NCBI RefSeq assembly: GCF_030316855.1
Contig: NZ_JASZYR010000004.1
Coordinates: forward strand, 372,001-436,000
Reading direction: 5' to 3'
Length of the DNA: 64,000 bases
From: Variovorax sp. J22P240
Lineage (GTDB): Bacteria > Pseudomonadota > Gammaproteobacteria > Burkholderiales > Burkholderiaceae_C
Numbering within the stretch: position 1 is the first letter of the stretch; each line of letters opens with the position of its first letter. Made by a program: the position numbers and the translations under genes. The notes below the pieces were generated by a model. The model was not told where the DNA came from and searched no databases. It was given only the letters and a program-made list of their open reading frames with translations. Positions 57,027-64,000 of the stretch are shown one piece after another.

Positions 57027-57812
57027 ATCGTCTCGCCTGCCAACCGTGCTGAACTGCTCCGTGTCGATGGCGTCACCGTGCGCTTCGGCGGGATCACGGC
57101 CCTCGACAAGGTGTCGTTTTCGGTCTCGACCGGGCACATCGTCGGGCTGATCGGCCCCAACGGTGCGGGCAAGACTACGCTCTTCAACTGCCTCTCCCGG
57201 CTCTACGCATTCAGCGAGGGGCGCATTCTTTTCGAAGACCGTTCGCTGGTCGCCACGCCGGCCCATGGCATCGCGGCGCTCGGCATCGGGCGCACTTTCC
57301 AGAACCTGGCGCTGTTCCGGACCATGACGGTGCGACAGAATATCCTGCTCGGCGGGCATTGCCGAACGCGCAGCGGATTCTTCGCGAATGCTGTGCGCTT
57401 GCCGTGGGTGCGGCGCGAAGAGCAGGCGCTGGGAGCACATGCCGACCAGCTCATCGATCTGCTGGATCTGCACAGCGTCGCCGACACCCGGGTGATGGAT
57501 CTGCCGTTCGGTACCCAGAAGCGCGTCGAACTGGCGCGTGCCCTGGCCAGCCAGCCGAAGCTGCTGCTGCTCGACGAACCCGCCGGCGGCCTCAACCATG
57601 AGGAGGTCGGCAATCTCATGGAGCTGCTGCGGCAGGTGCGTGACCGGCTCAAGCTCACGATGCTGCTCGTCGAGCACCACATGAACCTCGTGATGCGGGT
57701 GTCGGACAAGGTGGTTGCGCTGGACTTCGGCCGCATCATTGCCGATGGAACCCCGGCCGAGGTGCAGGCCGACGCCGAGGTAATCCGCGCCTATCTGGGG
57801 GGCCAGGCCTGA
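57027..57812 (+). CDS. Branched-chain amino acid-type ABC transporter ATPase (LivG-like), non-standard start
   Basis: Reading from ATC at 57027 gives 261 residues (IVSPANRAELLRVDGVTVRF, then GG). AAGGAG at 57015-57020 is spaced 6 nt from this ATC. No ATG, GTG or TTG occurs in frame between the upstream stop (56940-56942) and GTG at 57078. Starting at 57078 would remove the first beta strand (LLRVDGVTVRFGG) that LivG proteins keep. Walker A GPNGAGKT, signature-region LPFGTQKRVELARAL, Walker B LLLLDEPAGGL and His in VEHHMNLVM are intact. Confidence 0.88.
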   Translation: MVSPANRAELLRVDGVTVRFGGITALDKVSFSVSTGHIVGLIGPNGAGKTTLFNCLSRLYAFSEGRILFEDRSLVATPAHGIAALGIGRTFQNLALFRTMTVRQNILLGGHCRTRSGFFANAVRLPWVRREEQALGAHADQLIDLLDLHSVADTRVMDLPFGTQKRVELARALASQPKLLLLDEPAGGLNHEEVGNLMELLRQVRDRLKLTMLLVEHHMNLVMRVSDKVVALDFGRIIADGTPAEVQADAEVIRAYLGGQA

Positions 57813-58525
57813 TGGCCGCGCTGCTCGAAGTGCGCGGCCTGCACGCGCAGTACGGTCCGAGCAAGGTCCTGCACGGCATGGACTTCGGCGTGGAGGAGGG
57901 CGGCATCACCACCATCCTCGGAGCGAACGGCGCGGGCAAGACCACGACCCTGCGCGCTGTCTGCGGCATGGTGAAGACGCAGGGCGAGATCGTCTTCGCG
58001 GCGACGCGCATCGACGGACGCTCGACCGAAGGCATCGTCCGCATGGGTGTGGCCCACGTGCCTGACGGGCGCGGCACCTTCGTGAACCTGAGCGTCGACG
58101 AGAACCTGCGCCTGGGCGCCTACACGCGGCGCGACAAGTCGGAGGTGGCCGCAGACTTCGAGCGCGTCTACGACTACTTTCCGCGTTTGAGGGAGCGCAG
58201 GCGCCAGCAAGCCGGAACCTTGTCGGGCGGCGAACAGCAGATGCTGGCTGTGTCGCGTGCGCTGATGCTGCGGCCGCGCCTGCTTTTGCTCGACGAGCCT
58301 TCCTTCGGGCTCGCGCCGCGCATCGTGCAGGAGCTTTTCGAGATCTTCCGCGAGATCAATCGGCGCGACCGCGTCAGCATGCTGCTGGTGGAGCAGAACG
58401 CGGCGCTGGCGTTGAACCTGGCCGACCAGGCCTACCTGCTGGAAACCGGCCGCGTCGTGATCTCGGGCACCGCCGAGGCCATCCGCAGCGATGAGGCGGT
58501 GCGGCGTTCGTACCTCGGCTACTAG
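57812..58525 (+). CDS. Branched-chain amino acid-type ABC transporter ATPase (LivF-like)
   Basis: 237 residues, with the start overlapping the LivG-like stop by one base (TGATG). Walker A GANGAGKT, ABC signature LSGGEQQMLAVSRAL, Walker B LLLLDEPSFGLAP and the switch region VEQNAALALNLAD are all standard for LivF. It forms the ATPase heterodimer with the preceding protein. Confidence 0.95.
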   Translation: MAALLEVRGLHAQYGPSKVLHGMDFGVEEGGITTILGANGAGKTTTLRAVCGMVKTQGEIVFAATRIDGRSTEGIVRMGVAHVPDGRGTFVNLSVDENLRLGAYTRRDKSEVAADFERVYDYFPRLRERRRQQAGTLSGGEQQMLAVSRALMLRPRLLLLDEPSFGLAPRIVQELFEIFREINRRDRVSMLLVEQNAALALNLADQAYLLETGRVVISGTAEAIRSDEAVRRSYLGY

Positions 58526-58535
58526 CCCCCTCCAT

Positions 58536-59405
58536 ATGAACGTCCTGCTCCATCAAGTGCTCTCCGGTCTTGCGACGGGCGGCATCTATGCGAGCGTGGC
58601 GCTGGCGCTGGTGATGATCTACCAGGCCACGCACCTGGTGAATTTCGCGCAGGGCGAAATGGCGATGTTCTCCACCTACATCGCGTGGAGCCTCATCCAG
58701 GCCGGCGTGCCGTACTGGGGGGCGTTCTTCATCACGGTGGGTGTCGCCTTCGTGCTCGGCGTGCTGATCGAGAGAATCATCGTGCAACCGGTGGAGAACG
58801 CGCCCATCCTGTCGGTCGTGATCGTGTTCATCGGCCTGCTGGTGATCCTCAACAGCCTGGCGGGGTGGATCTTCTCGTACACGATCAAGCCTTTCCCGAG
58901 CCCGTTCCCCACCGACCCGCTGTTTGGCAATTCGTACGTGTCCTCGCACGAACTGGGCTCCATCGGCATCACGCTGACGGTGCTCGCGCTCGTCTTCGTG
59001 TTCTTCCGCTTCACGCCGCTGGGCCTGGCGATGCGTGCGGCCGCGCAGAACCCGGAATCGAGCCGGCTGGTGGGCATCCGCGTCGGCTGGATGCTGGCGC
59101 TCGGCTGGGGACTGGCGGCGGCCATCGGATCGATCGCCGGCATCATGGTCGCGCCCACTGTGTTCCTCGAGCCGAACATGATGGCCGGCATCCTGCTGTA
59201 TTCCTTTGCCGCGGCGTTGCTCGGCGGCATCGACAGTCCGGGCGGCGCGGTGCTCGGCGGCTTCATCGTCGGCGTGCTGGAGAACCTGGTCGGGGCCATC
59301 CTCGGCACCGAGCTGAAGCTGACGGTCGCATTGGTGCTGATCGTCGGCGTGCTCGTGATCCGGCCGTCCGGCTTGTTCGGCAAGGTCCACATCACGCGGG
59401 TTTGA
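58536..59405 (+). CDS. Branched-chain amino acid-type ABC transporter permease (LivH-like)
   Basis: 289 residues from the ATG at 58536. About eight membrane helices. The N-terminal LLHQVLSGLATGGIYASVAL and THLVNFAQGEMAMFSTYIAW are typical of LivH, as is the MRAAAQNPESSRLVGI loop that contacts the ATPases. It begins 10 nt after the LivF-like stop. Confidence 0.95.
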   Translation: MNVLLHQVLSGLATGGIYASVALALVMIYQATHLVNFAQGEMAMFSTYIAWSLIQAGVPYWGAFFITVGVAFVLGVLIERIIVQPVENAPILSVVIVFIGLLVILNSLAGWIFSYTIKPFPSPFPTDPLFGNSYVSSHELGSIGITLTVLALVFVFFRFTPLGLAMRAAAQNPESSRLVGIRVGWMLALGWGLAAAIGSIAGIMVAPTVFLEPNMMAGILLYSFAAALLGGIDSPGGAVLGGFIVGVLENLVGAILGTELKLTVALVLIVGVLVIRPSGLFGKVHITRV

Positions 59406-59408
59406 ACC

Positions 59409-60395
59409 ATGGCCATACCCAACGAACCGATCGGCGCCACATCGGGTAAGGCGCGGCTTGCGGGACTGCTGCTCCTGCTCGTCATCGCGTGTGCGCTCCC
59501 ATTCCTGGTCAGCAACTACCGGGTCTTCCAGTTCACGCTCGCGCTGGTCTACGCCATCGCGTTGCTGGGCCTGAACATGCTGACGGGCTACAACGGCCAG
59601 ATCTCGCTCGGCCACGGCGCCTTCTATGCGATCGGCGCCTACGTTGCGGCAATCCTCATGGACAAGTTCGGCGTGCCCTACTGGCTGACCGTGCCGGTCG
59701 CCGGCGCGGTGTGCCTGCTGGCGGGCTTCCTGTTCGGCTTGCCGGCGCTTCGCCTGGAAGGCCTCTACCTGGCGCTGGCCACCTTTGCCCTCGGCGTGGC
59801 GATGCCGCAGATCCTCAAGTACAAGCACCTCGAGCATTGGACGGGCGGCGCGCAAGGCATCGTCATCGTGAAGCCCGAGGCCCCGGAGTGGACGGGGTTG
59901 ACGCAGGACCAATGGCTGTATTTCGTCGTGCTGGCTTGCCTGCTGTTGCTGTTCGTCATCGGTTGGAACCTGCTGCGCGGCCGCATGGGGCGGGCGATGG
60001 TTGCCATCCGCGACCAGCCGATCGCGGCACAGGCGATGGGCGTCAACACCGCCATGGTCAAGTCGTTGACTTTCGGCGTCTCGGCGATGTACACCGGCAT
60101 CGCCGGAGCCTTGGGAGCGATCGTGATCCAGTTCGTCGCACCGGATTCATTCAACATCTTCCTGTCGATCACGCTCGTGGTGGGCATAGTGATCGGCGGG
60201 CTGGCGTCGATCCAGGGCGCGATCTTCGGGGCTGTGTTCATCCAGTTCATTCCGAATGTCGCCGACCAGATCTCGAAGGCCGCGCCTTGGGCGATCTACG
60301 GCGTGTTCCTCATCGTGTTCATGTATGTCATGCCGGGCGGAGTGGCCGGTTTGATCCGCATCCTCTTCGGTCGATTTCAAAGGCGCAGACGCTGA
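59409..60395 (+). CDS. Branched-chain amino acid-type ABC transporter permease (LivM-like)
   Basis: 328 residues with about nine membrane helices. LLGLNMLTGYNGQISLGHGA is the LivM signature, and MVAIRDQPIAAQAMGVNTAM is the ATPase-contacting loop. It begins 3 nt after the LivH-like stop. The transporter is complete with the receptor gene that follows. Confidence 0.95.
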   Translation: MAIPNEPIGATSGKARLAGLLLLLVIACALPFLVSNYRVFQFTLALVYAIALLGLNMLTGYNGQISLGHGAFYAIGAYVAAILMDKFGVPYWLTVPVAGAVCLLAGFLFGLPALRLEGLYLALATFALGVAMPQILKYKHLEHWTGGAQGIVIVKPEAPEWTGLTQDQWLYFVVLACLLLLFVIGWNLLRGRMGRAMVAIRDQPIAAQAMGVNTAMVKSLTFGVSAMYTGIAGALGAIVIQFVAPDSFNIFLSITLVVGIVIGGLASIQGAIFGAVFIQFIPNVADQISKAAPWAIYGVFLIVFMYVMPGGVAGLIRILFGRFQRRRR

Positions 60396-60472
60396 GAAGT
60401 TCGTGTTCTCGTCCGGTTCCCGGCCCGCAGGCCGGTCCGATTTGTGTTCGATGACATTGAAGGAGACACATC

Positions 60473-61702
60473 ATGAAGTTCAGTCCAGACCGTCGTGCAA
60501 CCTTGCTCGCCGGCGCAGCGGCGGTCGCCTTGGCCGTCGTCGCCGCACCAGCCACCGCACAGAAGAAATACGGCCCCGGCGCCTCCGACACCGAAATCAA
60601 GCTCGGCCAGACCATGCCCTACAGCGGACCGGCCTCGGCCTACGGGACGATCGGCAAGCTCCAGCAGGCCTACTTCAAGATGATCAACGAGAACGGCGGC
60701 ATCAACGGCCGCAAGATCACCCTGATCAGCCTGGACGATGGGTACAGCCCGCCGAAGACCGTCGAGCAGGTGCGCAAGCTGGTCGAGCAGGACGAAGTGC
60801 TCGCGCTGTTCCAGACGCTGGGCACGCCGAGCAACTCGGCGATTCACAAGTACGTCAACGCCAAGAAGGTGCCACACCTGCTGCTCGCCACCGGCGCGAC
60901 GAAATGGGCCGACCCCAAGAACTTCCCCTGGACGCTCGGCTTCAACCTGAGCTACCAGGCCGAGGGAATCATGTACGCCAAGTACCTGCTGAAGGAAAAG
61001 CCCAACGCGAAGATCGCGATCCTTTATCAGAACGACGACTACGGCAAGGACGTGCTCAAGGGCGTCAAGGACGGCCTGGGGGCGAAAGGCGCCAAGATGA
61101 TCGTTGCCGAGGCCACGTACGAGGTGACGGATCCCACCGTCGATTCGCAAATCGTCACCCTGCAGGGCTCCGGCGCAGACACCTTCATCAACATCACCAC
61201 GCCCAAGTTCGGGGCGCAGGCCATCCGCAAGGCCTTCGACTCGGGTTGGAAGCCGCTGCACATCGTCAACAACGTCGCAGCCTCGGTGGGTTCCGTGCTC
61301 ACGCCGGCCGGGCTCGACAAATCGACGGGCCTGCTCACCATGCAGTACTACAAGGATCCGAACGATCCGCAATGGAAGGACGACCCCGCAATGCTGGAAT
61401 GGCGCGCCTTCATGGGCCGCTACTACCGCGAGGGTGATCCGAAGGACGCGTCCAACCTCTATGCCTATCTGGCGGCGCAGACCATGGTCCAGATTCTGAA
61501 GCAGGCCGGCAACGACCTGTCGCGCGAAAACGTGATGAAGCAGGCCGCCAACATCAAGAACCTGAAGTTGCCGCTGCTGTTGACGGGCATGTCGCTCAAT
61601 ACGACGCCGACCGACTTCTTCATCGTCAAGCAGGGGCAATTGGCTCGCTTCACCGGCACGCAGTGGCAAGGCTTCGGTGACCTGGTCAGCACCGCCGATT
61701 GA
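60473..61702 (+). CDS. Branched-chain amino acid-type ABC transporter solute-binding protein
   Basis: 409 residues. The signal peptide (about 1-29) ends PATAQKK. The type I periplasmic fold opens with IKLGQTMPYSGPASAYGTIG and continues with MINENGGINGRKITLISLDD. GGAGACA-like ribosome sequence precedes the ATG. Ligand not determinable; relatives bind branched-chain amino acids, amides, aromatic acids or urea. It is separated from the LivM-like gene by 77 nt, often seen where the receptor is expressed at a higher level. Confidence 0.93.
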   Translation: MKFSPDRRATLLAGAAAVALAVVAAPATAQKKYGPGASDTEIKLGQTMPYSGPASAYGTIGKLQQAYFKMINENGGINGRKITLISLDDGYSPPKTVEQVRKLVEQDEVLALFQTLGTPSNSAIHKYVNAKKVPHLLLATGATKWADPKNFPWTLGFNLSYQAEGIMYAKYLLKEKPNAKIAILYQNDDYGKDVLKGVKDGLGAKGAKMIVAEATYEVTDPTVDSQIVTLQGSGADTFINITTPKFGAQAIRKAFDSGWKPLHIVNNVAASVGSVLTPAGLDKSTGLLTMQYYKDPNDPQWKDDPAMLEWRAFMGRYYREGDPKDASNLYAYLAAQTMVQILKQAGNDLSRENVMKQAANIKNLKLPLLLTGMSLNTTPTDFFIVKQGQLARFTGTQWQGFGDLVSTAD

Positions 61703-61758
61703 CGCGGCCCCCCGTGATACAACCGCTTCCGAGCCCGCGATGGGACGGTTGTTGAGCA

Positions 61759-62334
61759 ATGAGCAAGGCATTCACGAAAGAAAGCGACACGGACGACGAG
61801 GACGGCGGCGAGAGCGGTGCGCTGCCCCCGTTGCCTGCGGGCGGCAAGAACTACATGACGCCCGCGGGCTATGCACGCCTGCGCGCCGAGTTGCTGAATC
61901 TCATGGACGAGGAGCGGCCGAAGGTGGTCGAGGCGGTTCACTGGGCGGCGAAGAACGGCGATCGGTCGGAGAACGGCGACTATCTCTACGGCAAGAAGCG
62001 GCTGCGCGAGATCGATCGCCGAATCCGCTTCCTGACGAAGCGGCTCGAAGTGGCGGAGGTCACCGATCCCTCGGTGCACCACGGCAGAGACCAGGTGTTT
62101 TTCGGCTCCACGGTGCGCTACGCGGACGAAACCGGTGAGGAGCGCGAAGTCACCATCCTGGGCATCGATGAGGCCGACAGCGCCCAATCCCAGGTCAGCT
62201 GGATTTCGCCGATCGCCCGCGCACTGCTCAAGGCGAGAGAGGGCGACGTGGTCAAGCTCGCGACGCCCGGCGGCGTGCACGACATCGAGGTGTTGTCGGT
62301 CACCTATCCGCCGCCTTCGACCAGCTCGGCCTGA
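61759..62334 (+). CDS. greB: Transcription elongation factor GreB
   Basis: Rescues backtracked RNA polymerase by promoting transcript cleavage. 191 residues: an acidic N-terminal extension of about 30, then the coiled-coil domain (YMTPAGYARLRAELLNLMDE, AKNGDRSENGDYLYGKKRLR with its tip acidic residues) and the FKBP-like C-terminal domain (SQVSWISPIARALLKAREGD). The extension is longer than in E. coli GreB. It converges on spoT with 12 nt between stops. Confidence 0.95.
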   Translation: MSKAFTKESDTDDEDGGESGALPPLPAGGKNYMTPAGYARLRAELLNLMDEERPKVVEAVHWAAKNGDRSENGDYLYGKKRLREIDRRIRFLTKRLEVAEVTDPSVHHGRDQVFFGSTVRYADETGEEREVTILGIDEADSAQSQVSWISPIARALLKAREGDVVKLATPGGVHDIEVLSVTYPPPSTSSA

Positions 62335-62346
62335 ACGGCCGCCAGT

Positions 62347-64000
62347 TCAGGGCGCGGGGATGGTTCGCGCCGCCGCGAGCACGGAGGAGGTCCGGCGCAC
62401 CGCACGCAGAACGGCTTCGAGATGCGTGCGGTCGCGCACGGCGATCACGAAACGAAGATCCGTCGAATCCTGTGGCGTCTCGTCGGCCATTTCCACGTGC
62501 GTGATGTCGGCCTCGGCGTCGGCGAGCGTCGCTGCGACGCGCGCCAGCACGCCCTTGTCGTTGCGCACCGTGATGATGACGCCGGTCTCGAAGGTGCGGA
62601 CTGGGTCGTCGGCCCATTCGACCGCGAAGAACCGCTCGCTGTCCTTGTAGCGCAAGCGTTGGCCGACGCCGCATTCATCGGTGTGGACGACCAGGCCTTC
62701 GCCATGGCCGAGGTAGCCGACGATCGAATCGCCCGGAATCGGCCGGCAGCACAGTGCAAAGCGCACGGAGGAGTTTTCGCTCCCGTCCAACGTGACGGCG
62801 CCTTGCGAAACGCCTTCGTGCGCGGTAAAGCGCTCGCGGCTCAGCATCAGCGCATCGGGCTTTTCGCCGCGTTCGGCCAGCAGCGCCATGAGCCGCTTTG
62901 CGACGATGCTGGCGATGCGCTTGCCCAGCCCGATGTCGGTCAGCAGTTCGGAGCGCGTGCGGTTGCCGGTGAATCGCAGCAGCTTTTCCCAGAGTTGCTG
63001 GTGTTCCGCGTCGTCGTCCGGCAGATTGCCCAGGCCCTCGGCGCGCAGCGCCTGGGCGAGCAGCTTTTCGCCCAGCCCTTCGGATTCGGCGTGGGCGAGG
63101 GTCTTGAGATAGTGGCGAATCTTCGAGCGCGCACGGCCGGTTCGAACGAAGCCGAGCCACGCGGGATTCGGCGTCGACACCGGCGCCGTGATGATCTCGA
63201 CCACGTCGCCGTTCTTGAGCTCGGTGCGCAGCGGAACCTGGTCGCCATTGATGCGCGCGGCGGACGTGTGATCGCCGATGTTGCTGTGGATCGCATAGGC
63301 GAAGTCGACCACGGTCGCGCCGCGCGGCAGCGCCATGATCTGGCTCTTGGGCGTGAACACGTAGACCGCATCGGGAAACAGGTCGACCTTGACGTGGTCC
63401 CAGAACTCCGCGGCGTCGCGCGTTTCATCCTGGATGTCGAGCAGCGACTGCAGCCATTTGGCGCCGAGTCGTTCGCTGGTGGTTGCCGCCGCAGGCTCCG
63501 CGGCCTTGTAGAGCCAATGCGCCGCGACGCCGGACTCGGCGACGACGTGCATGGCCTCGGTGCGCAGCTGGAACTCGACGTTCACGCCCGCAGGGCCCAC
63601 CAGTGTGGTGTGCAGCGACTGGTAGCCGTTGAGCTTGGCAATCGCGATGTGGTCCTTGAACTTGCCGGGCAGCGGCTTGTACATCTGGTGCAGGATGCCC
63701 AGGCCGGTGTAGCAGGAGATCACCGTTGGCACGATGAGCCGGAAACCGTAGATGTCGGTCACCTGGGCGAAGCTCAGATGCTTTTCGTCCATCTTTCGGT
63801 AGATGGAATAGAGCGTCTTCTCGCGCCCGGCGATTCGCACGCTCATGCCAGCGGCGGAGAAGGCCGTTTCGACCTCCTGCTGCACCTTCTGGATCAGGTC
63901 GCGTCGTCGCCCGCGCGCCTTGGCAACTGCTTTTGCCAGGATGGTGTAGCGCCATGGCCGCAGATGGCGAAACGACAGGTCCTGCAGTTCGCGATAAGTC
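62347..64000 (-). CDS. spoT: Bifunctional (p)ppGpp synthetase/hydrolase SpoT, 5' end cut by window edge
   Basis: The C-terminal about 550 residues of a RelA/SpoT homologue are visible. The HD hydrolase domain lies mostly beyond the right edge. Present in order: the synthetase domain (YRKMDEKHLSFAQVTDIYGF, KFKDHIAIAKLNGYQSLHTT), TGS domain (YVFTPKSQIMALPRGATVVD), the helical and conserved-Cys region (RFALCCRPIPGDSIVGYL) and a C-terminal ACT domain (VIITVRNDKGVLARVAATLA). SpoT rather than RelA is preferred because of the neighbouring greB. Confidence 0.93.
   Translation of the reverse strand, partial: TYRELQDLSFRHLRPWRYTILAKAVAKARGRRRDLIQKVQQEVETAFSAAGMSVRIAGREKTLYSIYRKMDEKHLSFAQVTDIYGFRLIVPTVISCYTGLGILHQMYKPLPGKFKDHIAIAKLNGYQSLHTTLVGPAGVNVEFQLRTEAMHVVAESGVAAHWLYKAAEPAAATTSERLGAKWLQSLLDIQDETRDAAEFWDHVKVDLFPDAVYVFTPKSQIMALPRGATVVDFAYAIHSNIGDHTSAARINGDQVPLRTELKNGDVVEIITAPVSTPNPAWLGFVRTGRARSKIRHYLKTLAHAESEGLGEKLLAQALRAEGLGNLPDDDAEHQQLWEKLLRFTGNRTRSELLTDIGLGKRIASIVAKRLMALLAERGEKPDALMLSRERFTAHEGVSQGAVTLDGSENSSVRFALCCRPIPGDSIVGYLGHGEGLVVHTDECGVGQRLRYKDSERFFAVEWADDPVRTFETGVIITVRNDKGVLARVAATLADAEADITHVEMADETPQDSTDLRFVIAVRDRTHLEAVLRAVRRTSSVLAAARTIPAP

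Overview
The window is chromosomal DNA from a high-G+C betaproteobacterium of the family Comamonadaceae, probably Variovorax or a close relative. This placement rests on the conserved order ispE/tRNA-Gln/prs/rplY/pth, recN/nadK next to hrcA, greB facing spoT, an orphan Bug-type solute receptor in a sugar-acid operon, and a G/C-rich intergenic repeat seen three times. No phage, transposase, integrase or CRISPR genes were seen. Species-level placement is inference.

Layout. 1-6650 is housekeeping: rpoH (cut by the left edge) under a perfect CIRCE operator, an Mpo1-like membrane protein, ftsY, two M16 peptidase-like genes, rsmD and coaD. 6651-28300 is a block of catabolic modules. It holds pxpBCA-pcp (pyroglutamate release and hydrolysis), an alpha/beta hydrolase, a histidine phosphatase, an amidase, a PhyH-like dioxygenase and a complete D-glucarate operon (LacI regulator, Bug receptor, gudD, garL, garR) with three copies of a palindromic operator. 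It continues with a TPR protein, a tautomerase/LysR divergent pair and a peptide-type ABC transporter operon ending in a second amidase. 28359-43694 is housekeeping again: YfhL-type ferredoxin, pth, rplY, prs, tRNA-Gln, ispE, lolB, a TPR protein, mutM, a dynamin-like GTPase, mutY, rapZ, recN, nadK and hrcA.

43740-55140 is the most unusual part. A tRNA-Ile(CAU) gene is split by a 263-nt group I intron. It is followed by a large cyclase/STAND-ATPase/TPR protein. Converging on that gene is a tight five-gene minus-strand operon: FAD oxidoreductase, unknown protein, polyprenyl synthetase, saccharopine-dehydrogenase/enoyl-reductase-like protein, and a second unknown protein. It looks like an uncharacterised isoprenoid pathway. 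tRNA-Arg(ACG) with a strong terminator closes the block.

55228-64000 holds a zinc-ribbon membrane protein, a regulatory region with small proline-rich ORFs and two palindromes, a complete branched-chain-amino-acid-type ABC transporter whose first gene has no standard start codon, greB, and spoT (cut by the right edge).

Links across the window: HrcA (42690-43694) should act on the CIRCE site in front of rpoH. MutM and MutY form the 8-oxoguanine repair pair around the GTPase. Pcp produces the substrate of PxpABC. GudD, GarL and GarR turn glucarate into glycerate plus pyruvate. All calls come from reading the sequence; no database search was run.
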